A stretch of 64,000 nt of DNA from Bradyrhizobium tropiciagri (GCF_001189845.1 NZ_LFLZ01000004.1:62001-126000), one strand, 5' to 3'; positions 53,363 to 64,000 are shown, counted from the stretch's first letter. Translations and numbers: made by a program. The notes: generated by a model from the sequence alone, not told the origin.

Positions 53363-54322
53363 ATGGTCACCATCGTCGACACCATCTCCACCACTCAGCT
53401 CCGCCCGCGTCACCCCGAAAAGGTGAACCGGCCGGATGCCGTGTCGCCGCCGAAGCCGGACTGGATCCGGGTTCGCGCGCCCAACACGCGCGGCTATGCG
53501 GATACGCGTCGGATCGTGAAGGAGAACGGCCTCGTCACAGTGTGCGAGGAGGCGGGCTGCCCCAACATCGGTGAGTGCTGGGACAAGAAGCACGCCACCT
53601 TCATGATCATGGGCGACACCTGCACACGCGCCTGCGCGTTCTGCAACGTCAAGACCGGTATGCCCGGCGCGCTCGATGCCAATGAGCCCGAACACGTCGC
53701 CGAGGCGGTGTCCAAGCTGGGACTGGCCCACGTCGTCATCACCTCGGTCGATCGCGACGATCTCGCCGATGGCGGCGCCGAGCATTTCGCGCAGGTGATC
53801 CGCGCCATCCGCGCGCGCTGCCCGACCACCACGATCGAGATCCTGACGCCGGACTTCCTGCGCAAGGACGGCGCGCTCGAGCGCGTGGTCGCAGCCAAGC
53901 CCGACGTCTTCAACCACAATCTGGAAACCGTGCCCTCGCGCTACCTGACGGTCCGTCCCGGCGCTCGTTACTTCCATTCGATCCGGCTGCTGCAGCGGGT
54001 CAAGGAGATGGACCCGACCATCTTCACCAAGTCGGGTATCATGGTCGGCCTCGGCGAGGAGCGGCACGAGGTGCTGCAGGTGATGGACGATCTGCGCTCG
54101 GCCGAGGTCGATTTCCTGACCATCGGCCAGTATCTGCAACCGACGCGCAAGCATCACGCCGTGATGCGCTACGTGACCCCTGACGAATTCGCGGGATACG
54201 AGCGCGTTGCTTATACCAAGGGTTTTCTGATGGTGTCGGCGAGTCCGCTGACGCGCTCGTCGCATCATGCCGGCGAGGATTTTGCGAAACTGCAGGCGGC
54301 ACGCACGGCACGCGGCCGCTAG
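53363..54322 (+). CDS. lipA: lipoyl synthase
   Basis: The 319-residue radical-SAM enzyme inserts sulphur into octanoyl groups on lipoyl domains. Cluster ligands are C61, C66 and C72 (auxiliary cluster, [12 protein letters not shown]) and C87, C91 and C94 (radical-[11 protein letters not shown]). The C-terminal [10 protein letters not shown] contains the serine that ligates the auxiliary cluster. Further conserved parts are [11 protein letters not shown] and [14 protein letters not shown] 53363 ([10 protein letters not shown]) is preferred to 53336. Confidence 0.96.
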   Translation: MVTIVDTISTTQLRPRHPEKVNRPDAVSPPKPDWIRVRAPNTRGYADTRRIVKENGLVTVCEEAGCPNIGECWDKKHATFMIMGDTCTRACAFCNVKTGMPGALDANEPEHVAEAVSKLGLAHVVITSVDRDDLADGGAEHFAQVIRAIRARCPTTTIEILTPDFLRKDGALERVVAAKPDVFNHNLETVPSRYLTVRPGARYFHSIRLLQRVKEMDPTIFTKSGIMVGLGEERHEVLQVMDDLRSAEVDFLTIGQYLQPTRKHHAVMRYVTPDEFAGYERVAYTKGFLMVSASPLTRSSHHAGEDFAKLQAARTARGR

Positions 54323-54422
54323 ATTTTGATAGAGAGCGGGAAGCCGGCGTCATCCTGCGCCGTTGCCGGATCGAGCCTGATCGAGCCTCGACCGAACCTT
54401 GACCGAACCTTGGACGGGACCA

Positions 54423-54962
54423 ATGCAGCGCGTTCTGGTGATGGGATCGTCGGGATCCGGCAAGTCGACCTTTGCGCGGCGGCTGTCCGCCCTGACAGGC
54501 ATCCCGACCGTGTCGATCGACGCGCTGTTCTGGAAGCCGGGTTGGGTCGAGTCCGACAAGGACGAATTCAACCGCCGCATGACCGCAGCGGCGCGCGAGC
54601 CGCGCTGGATCATGGATGGGAACTACACCAAGAGTGGTGCAGGTGAGTTGCGCAGAGAACTCTCCGATACGATCATCTGGTTCGACCTGCCGCGATCGAC
54701 CTGCATGCTCGGAATCCTCGGCCGCATTGCCGCGAGCTATGGCCAGGTGCGGCCGGAGATGGCGGAAGGCTGCCCGGAGAAGATCGATCTGGAATTCTTC
54801 CGCTACGTCTGGACCTATCGCCGCCAGCAACGGCCGAACCTGATCGAATATTTTTCAGGATTGCGTGCCGATCAATCGCTGGTCTGCTTTACCAACCGGG
54901 GGCAGGCCGACGACTATCTGAACAACCTCGCACTCCCGCCAAACCGTGCGAGTATCCACTGA
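54423..54962 (+). CDS. P-loop kinase-like protein (topology modulation / FlaR type)
   Basis: The 179-residue P-loop protein has Walker A GSSGSGKST (8-16), then SIDALFWKPGWVE and the family WIMDGNYTKS, which places it with small adenylate-kinase-like topology modulation proteins. The DTIIWFDLPRSTCMLGI segment is the Walker B region. The substrate is unknown; an NMP or nucleoside kinase-like role is an inference. ATG 54423 starts directly before the P-loop strand. The stop overlaps the next start by one base (TGATG). Confidence 0.82.
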   Translation: MQRVLVMGSSGSGKSTFARRLSALTGIPTVSIDALFWKPGWVESDKDEFNRRMTAAAREPRWIMDGNYTKSGAGELRRELSDTIIWFDLPRSTCMLGILGRIAASYGQVRPEMAEGCPEKIDLEFFRYVWTYRRQQRPNLIEYFSGLRADQSLVCFTNRGQADDYLNNLALPPNRASIH

Positions 54963-55429
54963 TGCCACGATTCTCCAGCAAGCGGCGGGTCCGCCACACC
55001 GCGCCTCAAATGTTCGACCTAGTCGCCGACGTCGAGCGCTATCCGGAGTTCGTGCCGCTGTGCCAGGCGCTCAAGATCCGTCAGCGGACGCCGAAGGACG
55101 ACGGCACCGAGGTGGTGGTGGCCGACATGACGGTCTCCTTCAAGCTGGTGCGGGAAACCTTCACCAGCAAGGTGACGCTCGACCGGCCCAATCTGAAGAT
55201 CCTGGTCGAATATCTGCGCGGCCCGTTCAGCAATCTGGAGAACCGCTGGAGCTTCGAGCCGAAGTCGGAGACCGAATGCGATGTCGGCTTCTTCCTGAAC
55301 TACGAATTCAAGAGCCGGATGCTGGCGATGCTGATGGGCTCGATGTTCGATGCCGCCTTCGGGCGGTTTGCCTACGCGTTCGAGAAGCGCGCCGACCAAG
55401 TCTACGGCAGGCCGGCGATCTCGACCTAG
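54962..55429 (+). CDS. COQ10/RatA-like START-domain protein
   Basis: The 155-residue single-domain protein is in the START/SRPBCC fold. It opens PRFSSKRRVRHTAPQMFDLVADVERYPEFVPLC, the usual start of the COQ10/RatA family, and has VADMTVSFKLVRETFTSKVTL and GPFSNLENRWSFEP. Eukaryotic and alphaproteobacterial members bind ubiquinone and support respiration; the E. coli relative RatA was described as a toxin that acts on ribosomes. A coenzyme Q role is more likely here. It overlaps the P-loop gene by one base, and no antitoxin gene is adjacent. Confidence 0.88.
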   Translation: MPRFSSKRRVRHTAPQMFDLVADVERYPEFVPLCQALKIRQRTPKDDGTEVVVADMTVSFKLVRETFTSKVTLDRPNLKILVEYLRGPFSNLENRWSFEPKSETECDVGFFLNYEFKSRMLAMLMGSMFDAAFGRFAYAFEKRADQVYGRPAIST

Positions 55430-55456
55430 CGAAGCCGTCTTCCTCCCGAAACGCAA

Positions 55457-55479
55457 ATGCCCGGCACAAGGCCGGGCAT
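55457..55479. terminator. bidirectional 9-bp hairpin
   Basis: ATGCCCGGC (55457-55465) and GCCGGGCAT (55471-55479) flank the loop ACAAG. It lies between two convergent genes (the COQ10-like gene and the BA14K gene), so it probably ends both transcripts. Confidence 0.6.
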
Positions 55480-55510
55480 GACGTATGACGTGTATGCGCG
55501 TTCGCCGCCG

Positions 55511-55912
55511 CTAAGGGCAGGAACGCCGCACGCCGCCGGAGGCGATGTAGGTGCCGGAAGCCGGGTCGTAGGAGCGGAAACGCTGCGAGCAATAGGCGTC
55601 GTTGTTGGCCTTCGCCTGGCTCGCCGCAATCGCGCCGCCGATGATCGCGCCGGCCGCAAGCCCGCCAATGACCGCAGCGCCGTTTCCGCCACCGTGGTGG
55701 TGGTGGTGATATCCGCCACGATAGCCGTACCCACCCCGATGGCCGTAGCGCGGCCCGCCATGCCAGTGACGATACTGCACATGCTCGACGGAGGTAGGCT
55801 GGTCCTGCAAGCGGGCGGCGGGCGCGAGCGGTGCGGCGAGCGAGGGGATAACAGTCGACAGCGTCATGGCGCCAGCGGTGATTGCGGCCACGACCACAGT
55901 TCCCAACTTCAT
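55511..55912 (-). CDS. BA14K family protein
   Basis: The 133-residue exported protein has a signal peptide (MKLGTVVVAAITAGAMTLST, cleaved after SLAA or nearby). A His/Gly/Tyr-rich middle (WHGGPRYGHRGGYGYRGGYHHHHHGG) precedes a hydrophobic glycine-zipper helix (AAVIGGLAAGAIIGGAIA). The C-terminal BA14K motif is YCSQRFRSYDPASGTYIAS. BA14K proteins were first known as Brucella immunoreactive antigens; their role in rhizobia is unclear. ATG 55912 has AGGAG at better spacing than ATG 55915. The His cluster could bind metal. Confidence 0.85.
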   Translation of the reverse strand: MKLGTVVVAAITAGAMTLSTVIPSLAAPLAPAARLQDQPTSVEHVQYRHWHGGPRYGHRGGYGYRGGYHHHHHGGGNGAAVIGGLAAGAIIGGAIAASQAKANNDAYCSQRFRSYDPASGTYIASGGVRRSCP

Positions 55913-56085
55913 CATTTTCTCCTTGTTGTGGGATTTTGCTGTTCGAAGAACAGTTGCAACAGCAGAGTTGGATCAGGAGAAACGGCGAGGCGACGTCAAC
56001 GTTCCACCCGAGGTGGGCGGCACTGGGTCGCAGTTGACTCGAATGTATCGCCGGCCATCGCTCGTGCGACTTGACTTGGGCGGGC

Positions 56086-56685
56086 CTAACCGCGCGGCGG
56101 GCGCCGACGTTTCGCGGCGTGGCTGCGCGGCGAACGGGCAACCCGGGGCCGCAACCGGCTGGTAGCCTCACGGCGCGGCTTTGCAGCCTGCGGCGGGCGC
56201 GCGAGCTCCATCAACATGCGCAGCGCCTCGACCACCGAGCGTTGCCGCACCGTGCTGCGGCCGATCGCGCCGAAGCGCTGCTCGCGATGCAGGATGCGGC
56301 CGTCGCGCGCGGCGACGGCGAAATGCACGAGGCCCACCGGCTTGCCCGGGGTCGCACCGCCAGGGCCCGCGATGCCGGTGATCGAGACCGCGAGGTCGAC
56401 ACCGGCCTTCTCCAGCGCGCCGATTGCCATCGCGGTCGCGGTCTCCTTGCTGACCGCGCCGAACGTCTCAAGCGTCGCCGCCTTGACGCCGAGCATCACC
56501 CGCTTGGCCTCGTTCGAATAGGTGACGAAGCCGCGGTCGATGACGTCGGACGAGCCGGGGATATCGGTGAGCGCGCCCGCGACCAGGCCGCCAGTGCAGG
56601 ATTCGGCGGTCGCGATGGTCAGCTTGCGCATCCGGCACAGGTCGAGCAGCGAGCGGGAGAGGGCACGAGCGTCGCTGCCGCCCAT
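56086..56685 (-). CDS. CinA C-terminal type nicotinamide-nucleotide amidohydrolase
   Basis: The protein has about 199 residues. The CinA/PncC domain (about 8-165) has LTIATAESCTGGLVAGALTDIPGSS, VITYSNEAK-type DRGFVTYSNEAKRVMLGV, and SITGIAGPGGATPGKPVGLVHFAV. Such enzymes hydrolyse NMN to nicotinate mononucleotide and ammonia in pyridine-nucleotide recycling. The C-terminus ends in an unusual Arg/Pro-rich tail (about 30 residues, ending RRRPPRG). ATG 56685 follows GGAG at 8 nt and lies 1 nt after the ispDF stop; GTG 56694 is the alternative. Confidence 0.88.
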   Translation of the reverse strand: MGGSDARALSRSLLDLCRMRKLTIATAESCTGGLVAGALTDIPGSSDVIDRGFVTYSNEAKRVMLGVKAATLETFGAVSKETATAMAIGALEKAGVDLAVSITGIAGPGGATPGKPVGLVHFAVAARDGRILHREQRFGAIGRSTVRQRSVVEALRMLMELARPPQAAKPRREATSRLRPRVARSPRSHAAKRRRPPRG

Positions 56686-56686
56686 G

Positions 56687-57883
56687 TCAGGCACTCCAGC
56701 TCTTGTCGTCCCAGGGAAGGCGGATCGTCGCGCTCGCGGTCGCCGCGATGCCTTCCTCGCGGCCGGTGAAGCCGAGCCGCTCGCTGGTGGTGGCCTTGAC
56801 CGCCACGCGCGAGATGTGAACGCCGGAGATCTCCGCGATCTTCGCCCGCATGGTGTCGCGCAGCGGACCGATCTTCGGCCGCTCGCAGATCATGGTCACT
56901 TCGAGATTGGCGATCCGTCCGCCGCGCGCGGTGACGCGCTCGACGGCATATTTCAGGAACTGGTCGGAGGACGCGCCCTTCCACTTGGCATCGCTCGGCG
57001 GGAAGTGCGAGCCGATGTCGCCATCGGCCAGCGCGCCGAGGATGGCGTCGACCAGCGCATGCAGTCCGACATCGCCGTCGGAATGGGCCAGGAATCCCTT
57101 GGTGTGCGGCACGCGCACGCCGCAGATCATGACATGGTCGCCGTCACCAAAGGCATGCACGTCGTAGCCGGTGCCGGTCCTGATATCGCCGAGCTGGCTT
57201 GCGAGCCGCGCTTCCTCGCGCACGAAGTCTTCGGGTGTGGTGAGTTTCATGTTGGCAGCATCGCCTTCAAACGTCGCAACGGTCAATCCCGCCCATTCAG
57301 CAAGCGCGGCATCATCGGTGAAATCGCTGCGGCCCTCGCGCGCAGCGCGACGATGCGCCTCCAATATTACGTCGAAACGAAACGCCTGTGGCGTCTGCGC
57401 GATCCGCAGGCGCGCGCGCACCGGCGTCGCCTCGACGTCGCCGGTATCGCCGGTGAGCTTGATCGTGTCGGTGACGGGAATCACGGGGATCGCTGCACCG
57501 GTCCGGCCAGCCGCGGCGATTGCGCGCGAGATCACGGCTGCGGTGACGAAGGGGCGCGCGGCATCGTGGATCAGCACGATGTCCGGCTTGTCGCCGGCGA
57601 GCGCCTCGAGGCCGGCATGGACCGAGGCCTGCCGCGTCGCGCCGCCGGACGTTGGCGATTGATGGCGCAGGCCTGCGACCGCTTCATCGAACAGCGCGGC
57701 ATCGTCAGGATTGACCACCGGCTGCACCGCAAACACGTCGGGGTGTCCGGAGAACGCCTCCATGGCGCGGAAGATCACCGTCTGTCCGCCGATCGTCCGG
57801 TATTGCTTCGGACCGCCTGCGCCGGCGCGCAGTCCACGGCCGGCTGCGACAAGGATGGCTGCGGTACGCTCAGGCTTCGGCAT
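56687..57883 (-). CDS. ispDF: bifunctional IspD/IspF isoprenoid enzyme
   Basis: This 398-residue fusion carries two steps of the MEP pathway. The N-terminal IspD half (about 1-230) has the nucleotide-binding [20 protein letters not shown], then [11 protein letters not shown] and TDTIKLT. The C-terminal IspF half (about 235-398) has the metal-binding D-x-H in [10 protein letters not shown], then [25 protein letters not shown] and [14 protein letters not shown]. The fusion is common in alphaproteobacteria. It supplies isoprenoids for ubiquinone, hopanoids and undecaprenyl carriers. The stop nearly abuts the CinA-like gene. Confidence 0.95.
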   Translation of the reverse strand: MPKPERTAAILVAAGRGLRAGAGGPKQYRTIGGQTVIFRAMEAFSGHPDVFAVQPVVNPDDAALFDEAVAGLRHQSPTSGGATRQASVHAGLEALAGDKPDIVLIHDAARPFVTAAVISRAIAAAGRTGAAIPVIPVTDTIKLTGDTGDVEATPVRARLRIAQTPQAFRFDVILEAHRRAAREGRSDFTDDAALAEWAGLTVATFEGDAANMKLTTPEDFVREEARLASQLGDIRTGTGYDVHAFGDGDHVMICGVRVPHTKGFLAHSDGDVGLHALVDAILGALADGDIGSHFPPSDAKWKGASSDQFLKYAVERVTARGGRIANLEVTMICERPKIGPLRDTMRAKIAEISGVHISRVAVKATTSERLGFTGREEGIAATASATIRLPWDDKSWSA

Positions 57884-58138
57884 TTTGAACCAGTGACAGA
57901 CGAATCGGGGATGAGGGGGACGGCGGGGATCGCCCGCCGCGCACAGCCCTTAGCATGACCGCTGCGCAAAAACAGAGCGTTTGCGATGACTGTGGGAAAA
58001 GCAGATTTTGTTGCGGTGCACTTGCGTCGGTGGTAGGAATGTCTAAACCGTAGGCATGAGCCTTGACTGCACAAGAATTGTGCGCAGAATGGACCAGGTC
58101 AGCTGCAATGGCGTTGCTGACAGAACGACGAGACGGCT

Positions 58139-59172
58139 GTGACCGGCGTGCAAAGTACTCCTCGTAACCCGTTGAAGATAGGCGATATTGCTGTCGCCAA
58201 CCGGGTTCTTCTCGCGCCCATGTCCGGGATCACCGACGCGCCGTTCCGGCGACTCGCGGCCACTTTGGGGGCCGGCCTGGTGGTCTCCGAGATGACCGCC
58301 AGCGACGATCTGGTGAATGGCAAGCCGATGTCGAGGCTGCGTTGCGAGGCGGCCGGGATCGGGCCGCATGTGGTCCAACTTGCCGGCTGCGAGACCCACT
58401 GGATGGCGGAGGGCGCACGGATTGCCGAGGGCGCCGGCGCGACGTCATCGATATCAACATGGGCTGTCCGGCGCGCCACGTGACCGGGGGGCAGTCCGGG
58501 TCGGCGCTGATGCGCGACCTCGACCACGCGGTCACGCTGATCGAGGCGACGCTCTCGGCGGTCAAGGTGCCGGTGACGCTGAAGATGCGGCTCGGCTGGG
58601 ACGATCGCTCGCTCAATTCGCCCGAACTGGCGCGCCGCGCTGAGGCGGCTGGCGTGCAGATGATCACCGTGCATGGCCGCACCCGCTGCCAGTTCTACAA
58701 GGGCGACGCGAACTGGAACGCGGTGCGCGCGGTCAAGGACGCCGTCACGATCCCGGTCGTGGTCAACGGCGACATCACCTCATTCGACAAGGCGGTCGAT
58801 GCGCTTCAGATGTCGGGCGCCGACGCCGTCATGATCGGTCGCGGCGCGCAGGGCCAGCCCTGGCTGCCCGGCCAGATCGGCCGCCGCCTCGAGACCGGGG
58901 TCGCCGAAGCCGCCCCGTCGCTCGCCGAGCAGCTCAAGCATGTTCGCGCGCTCTATGACGAGGTCTGCAGCCATTATGGCCTGCGGATCGGCCTCAAGCA
59001 TGCGCGCAAGCATCTCGGCTGGGCGCTGGAGACCGCCGCGGCCTATAGCTGCGCACCGGCGGCAACATTGAAGACCTGGCGGCAGGCGATCCTGACCTCG
59101 GAGGAGCCGTCCAGCGTGCATCGCGCGCTCGAGGACGCCTACGACGATTTTGCCTGGAGTGCTGCCGCATGA
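58139..59172 (+). CDS. dusB: tRNA-dihydrouridine synthase DusB/NifR3, frameshifted near 58440
   Basis: The protein is 344 residues if one base is restored. Start GTG 58139 gives [30 protein letters not shown]. The frame breaks in EGAGA (58440); adding one C gives [22 protein letters not shown], which contains the catalytic cysteine and continues without a stop to 59172. Other Dus features are [29 protein letters not shown] (FMN) and [12 protein letters not shown]. It reduces uridines in tRNA D-loops. It overlaps ntrB (ATGA), the classic nifR3-ntrBC order of alphaproteobacteria. Confidence 0.93.
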
Positions 59173-60343
59173 CGTCAGCCATGGAATTCCGCCGGCCCGT
59201 ACCGACCGACGGTGAGGCCATCCTCAATGCGCTGCCCAACCCGGTGCTGCTGGTCGCACCCGACGGGCGGATCGTCGATGCCAACATCGCCGCCGAATCC
59301 TTCTTCGAGATCTCGACCCAGTTCCTGCGCCGGCAGTCGCTGAAGGAATTGGTGCCGTTCGGCAGCCCGCTGCTCGCGCTGATCGAGCAGGTGCGGGCGA
59401 GCGGCTCGCCGGTCAACGAGTACAAGGTCGATCTCGGCACGCCGCGGATCGGCGGCGATCGCCAGGTCGACCTGCACGTCGCGCCGCTGACCGAACGGCC
59501 CGGGCATATCGTGGTGATGCTGCAGGAGCGCACCATCGCCGACAAGATGGACCGCCAGCTCACCCATCGCAGCGCGGCGCGCTCGGTGATCGCGCTGGCC
59601 GCGATGCTCGCGCACGAGATCAAGAACCCGCTGTCCGGCATCCGCGGCGCCGCGCAACTGCTGGAGCAGCAGGCGTCCTCCGAGGACCGGCTGCTGACGC
59701 GGCTGATCTGCGACGAGGCAGACCGTATCGTGACGCTGGTTGACCGCATGGAGGTGTTCGGCGACGACCGTCCGGTGGCGCGCGGTCCGGTCAACATCCA
59801 TTCTGTGCTCGACCACGTGAAGCGGCTGGCGCAGTCCGGCTTTGCCCGCAACGTCCGTTTCATCGAGGACTACGATCCGTCGCTGCCGCCGGTGCTCGCC
59901 AACCAGGACCAGCTGATCCAGGTGTTCCTCAACCTCGTGAAGAACGCGGCCGAAGCGGTCGCCGATCTCGGCACCGATGCGGAGATCCATCTCACCACGC
60001 GTTCCGGCCGGGCGTGCGGCTGTCGGTGCCCGGCAAGAAATCGCGGGTCTCGCTGCCGCTGGAATTCTGCGTCAAGGACAATGGCTCAGGCGTGCCGGAA
60101 GACCTGCTGCCGAACCTGTTCGATCCCTTCGTCACCACGAAGCAGACCGGCAGCGGGCTCGGCCTCGCGCTGGTCGCCAAGATCGTCGGCGATCACGGCG
60201 GCATCATCGAATGCGAGTCGCAGCCGCGCAAAACGACGTTCCGCGTGCTGATGCCGATGTACAGCGCCGCCAAGCAACACGACCATAGCAACCGCGATGA
60301 CGTTCCGGGTACGTCCTCGCCTGCCTCTCAGGATGCACGATGA
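59169..60343 (+). CDS. ntrB: nitrogen regulation sensor kinase NtrB, frameshifted near 60000
   Basis: The protein is 391 residues if one base is restored. A PAS domain (about 15-115; [21 protein letters not shown]) precedes the dimerisation helix with phosphorylated H149 in [13 protein letters not shown], and the ATPase N-box [14 protein letters not shown]. The frame breaks in EIHLTT (59999). Adding one G gives [16 protein letters not shown], continuing through [25 protein letters not shown] and a stop at 60343. There is no membrane helix, so it is cytoplasmic, controlled by PII. It phosphorylates NtrC, whose gene lies 9 nt downstream. Confidence 0.93.
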
Positions 60344-60352
60344 GGAACACCA

Positions 60353-61795
<1,443 letters not shown>

Positions 61796-61856
61796 GGCGT
61801 GTTCGATCCAAGCGGGTGCCGTTCGCGTAAAGAAAACGCGCTGGAACAAAGGGCTA

Positions 61857-61891
61857 GAGCTTCGGTTCTGACTTGATCAGACCCGAAGCTC
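61857..61891. repeat. 35-nt palindrome between ntrC and ntrY
   Basis: GAGCTTCGG (61857-61865) and CCGAAGCTC (61883-61891) pair fully. After one mismatch, TCTGA and TCAGA extend the stem around the loop CTTGA. The flank AAACGCGCTGGAACAAAGGGC resembles a repeat family I associate with Bradyrhizobium intergenic regions. It may end ntrBC transcription or be a dispersed element. Confidence 0.6.
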
Positions 61892-62062
61892 CAGCGAATC
61901 CGGGCGGTGCAGTCACCGTTATTGAGTAGTCACAAATGGTTTTGAGGACACGGCGCCGCACTGCGGTTTGCGCCGCGGAAATGTCGCAATTCGGCAACAT
62001 TGTGATATGATTGCATCAGTTCGCAATTCCCGCGGGCGATCGCACTCAGCTCAATTGCCGGT

Positions 62063-64000
62063 ATGACCAGCGCAGAGACAACCGCTTCAACGTTACACGC
62101 GCCGCCGGCCGAGCCCCATGCAGAGGCGCGGGGCTTTCCGCTGCGCCGCTGGCTGGCGCCGTTCGCCGTGGCCATCGCGCTGCTCTCCGCCTTCCTGACC
62201 TTCGTGGTCCTGACCGGCCTGACCCCGATCGAGCCGACCTCCGAGGTGGTCCGCTCCTTCCTGATGATCAACGCCGGCACGATCCTGCTGCTGGTCGGGA
62301 TCATCGTCCGGGAAGTCTGGCAGATGGTGCAGGCGAGGCGGCGGGGCCGGGCGGCGGCACGGCTGCACGTCCAGATCGTCGGCCTGTTCTCGGTGATCGC
62401 GGTGCTGCCCGCCGTGCTGGTGTCGATCGTCGCCAACGTCACCATCGAGCGCGGCCTCGACCGGCTGTTCTCGGGCCCCACCAAGCAGGTGATCCAGAAC
62501 TCGCTGACGATCGCTAGCGCTTACATGCAGGAGCACGCCCAGCTCATCAACGGCGACACGCTGGCGATGGCCAATGACCTCGCCCATGCGCGGCCGCTCT
62601 ATGACCAGGACCGCATGACGTTCCTGCAGCTGATGACAGCCGGCGCCGAGTCACGCAACCTGCCGGTCGCGGTGCTGATGGACAAGGATGGCAAGATCGT
62701 CGCCAGCGCCGAAACCGGAGTTCGCCTGAACTACGAGGCGCCGCCGCCCGACATCCTGAAGGACATCAACGAGACCGAGCCGAAGATCTCGGTGTTCCCG
62801 GAAAATTACGTCGCCTCCGTGGTCCGGCTGCGGGCCTATGACGACATGTTCCTGTACGTCGCGCGGCTGCTCGATCCGGCGGTCGTGGCCCAGCTCAAGC
62901 AGACCCAGACCAGCGCCGCCGAATATGCCCAGCTCGAGACCCGAAGGCTCGGTATCCAGGTCGCGTTCGCGCTGATGTTCGCGGTGATCGCGCTGACCAT
63001 CCTGATGGCCTCGGTGCTGATCGGGCTGAACTTCGCCAACGGGCTGGTGTCGCCGATCCGCCAGCTGATGGGCGCGGCGAGCGAGGTCTCGACCGGCAAC
63101 CTCAACGTCCAGGTGCCGGTCCACAAATCGGCCAGCGACCTCGCGCTGCTCGGCGAGATCTTCAACAAGATGACGCAGGAGCTGCGCACCCAGCGCAACG
63201 AGCTGGTCGACGCCAGCGAGACCATCGACAGCCGCCGCCGCTTCATCGAAGCGGTGCTGTCGTCGGCCTCTGCCGGCATCATCGGGGTCGACGCGTCGGG
63301 CACTATCGGCGTACTCAACCGCTCGGCGGAAAAGCTGATCGGGCACGCCGAGTCCGAGACGCTCGGCCATCCGCTCTCTGACGTGCTGCCCGAGCTCGAT
63401 GAGATGATGAAGACCGCGCGCGAGGGCACGCAGCGCCTAGTGCAGGGGCAGGTCACGATCCTGCGCGACGGCCATGAGCGCAATCTGTCGGTTCGCGTCT
63501 CGGGCGAGCAGACCAGCCAGTCGCGCGACAACTACATCATCACGCTCGACGACATCACCGAATTGGTCTCCGCGCAGCGCACCTCGGCCTGGGGCGACGT
63601 CGCCCGCCGCATCGCGCACGAGATCAAGAACCCGCTGACCCCGATCCAGCTCTCGGCCGAGCGAATCCGCCGCAAGTTCGGCAAGACCATCACCGAAGAG
63701 AAGGACAAGTCGATCTTCGAGCAGTGCACCGACACCATCGTGCGCCAGGTCGACGACATCAGGCGCATGGTCGACGAGTTCTCGCGCTTTGCGCGGATGC
63801 CGAAGCCCGTGATGGAAGGCGAGGACGTCGCCGACGTGGTGCGCCAGGCGGTGTTCCTGATGAAGGTCGCGCATCCCGATCTCGCCATCGAGGCCGACAT
63901 CAAGCAGTCGCCGCTGCCGGCGCAGTTCGACCGCCGGCTGATCTCGCAGGCGCTGACCAATATCATCAAGAATGCGACCGAGGCGATCGAGCAGGTGCCG
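62063..64000 (+). CDS. ntrY: nitrogen regulation sensor kinase NtrY (3' truncated by window end)
   Basis: The open frame from ATG 62063 (MTSAETTASTLHAPPAEPHA) runs 646 codons to the window edge with no stop. Several N-terminal helices (about 33-55, 70-90, 103-125) and a periplasmic sensor region precede a helix at about 305-330. A HAMP domain follows (GLVSPIRQLMGAASEVSTGN), then a PAS domain (RRFIEAVLSSASAGIIGVD) and the histidine-kinase core with H519 in [13 protein letters not shown]. The N-box QALTNIIKNATEAI is the last part seen. NtrY partners with NtrX, expected just beyond the window. The gap of 267 nt after ntrC suggests its own promoter. Confidence 0.95.
   Translation, partial: MTSAETTASTLHAPPAEPHAEARGFPLRRWLAPFAVAIALLSAFLTFVVLTGLTPIEPTSEVVRSFLMINAGTILLLVGIIVREVWQMVQARRRGRAAARLHVQIVGLFSVIAVLPAVLVSIVANVTIERGLDRLFSGPTKQVIQNSLTIASAYMQEHAQLINGDTLAMANDLAHARPLYDQDRMTFLQLMTAGAESRNLPVAVLMDKDGKIVASAETGVRLNYEAPPPDILKDINETEPKISVFPENYVASVVRLRAYDDMFLYVARLLDPAVVAQLKQTQTSAAEYAQLETRRLGIQVAFALMFAVIALTILMASVLIGLNFANGLVSPIRQLMGAASEVSTGNLNVQVPVHKSASDLALLGEIFNKMTQELRTQRNELVDASETIDSRRRFIEAVLSSASAGIIGVDASGTIGVLNRSAEKLIGHAESETLGHPLSDVLPELDEMMKTAREGTQRLVQGQVTILRDGHERNLSVRVSGEQTSQSRDNYIITLDDITELVSAQRTSAWGDVARRIAHEIKNPLTPIQLSAERIRRKFGKTITEEKDKSIFEQCTDTIVRQVDDIRRMVDEFSRFARMPKPVMEGEDVADVVRQAVFLMKVAHPDLAIEADIKQSPLPAQFDRRLISQALTNIIKNATEAIEQVP

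Noticed and set aside
54423..55429. P-loop protein plus RatA-like protein as a toxin-antitoxin pair
   Set aside because: The START protein fits the COQ10 family, the partner is a kinase-like protein and not an antitoxin, and the one-base overlap alone is weak evidence.

Overview
The window is GC-rich alphaproteobacterial chromosome, almost certainly Bradyrhizobium or a close relative. The evidence is gene order (dusB/nifR3-ntrB-ntrC-ntrY; tolC-popZ-valS; aapJQMP; cpaBCDE), a fused ispDF, a BA14K protein, and a dispersed inverted repeat with CGTCATTGCGAG ends that I associate with Bradyrhizobium intergenic spacers. There are no phage genes, insertion sequences, CRISPR arrays or integrases. This is core genome.

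Layout. 1-4.1 kb: small hypothetical genes, a DUF992 protein, two very small ORFs (27 and 44 aa), a GT87-type membrane glycosyltransferase and tRNA-Arg. 4.4-11.7 kb: alpha-2-macroglobulin overlapping penicillin-binding protein 1C. 11.9-15.6 kb: an ArnT-like GT39, a PAP2 phosphatase, a polyprenyl-phosphate GT2 and a LpxB-N-terminal-like membrane protein, which look like a lipid A or envelope glycosylation module. 15.8-19.9 kb: an M23 peptidase with an altered zinc motif, a Na/Pi cotransporter and a PilZ protein. 20-25.2 kb: Tad/Flp pilus genes (tadD-like, convergent with cpaBCDE). 25.5-32.7 kb: metC-like lyase, the general amino-acid ABC transporter aapJQMP and cysK. 33.2-42.4 kb: a complete tripartite efflux operon (outer-membrane factor, adaptor, two RND pumps of MdtB/MdtC type). 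42.5-46.9 kb: DTW protein, tRNA-Cys, TetR/DUF1772 divergent pair, a decayed gene, tRNA-Asn, PIMT-like protein. 47.1-52.6 kb: tolC, popZ, valS. 52.6-57.9 kb: mpg, lipA, a small P-loop kinase-like protein, ratA/COQ10-like, BA14K, cinA C-terminal type, ispDF. 58.1-64 kb: nitrogen regulation cluster dusB-ntrB-ntrC-ntrY, with ntrY running off the end.

The most striking sequence-level result is that five conserved genes (GT2, aapJ, DTW, dusB, ntrB) are each broken by one missing base. In every case, adding one base restores a full-length family member, and no one-base insertion was found. That pattern suggests indel errors in the sequence more than five independent gene losses, so these genes are annotated across the frameshift. 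I found no clearly new multi-gene system. The best leads are the envelope glycosylation module, the tiny tandem ORFs at 2.1-2.3 kb, the M23 protein lacking its second HxH histidine, and the direct-repeat operator between the TetR and DUF1772 genes.
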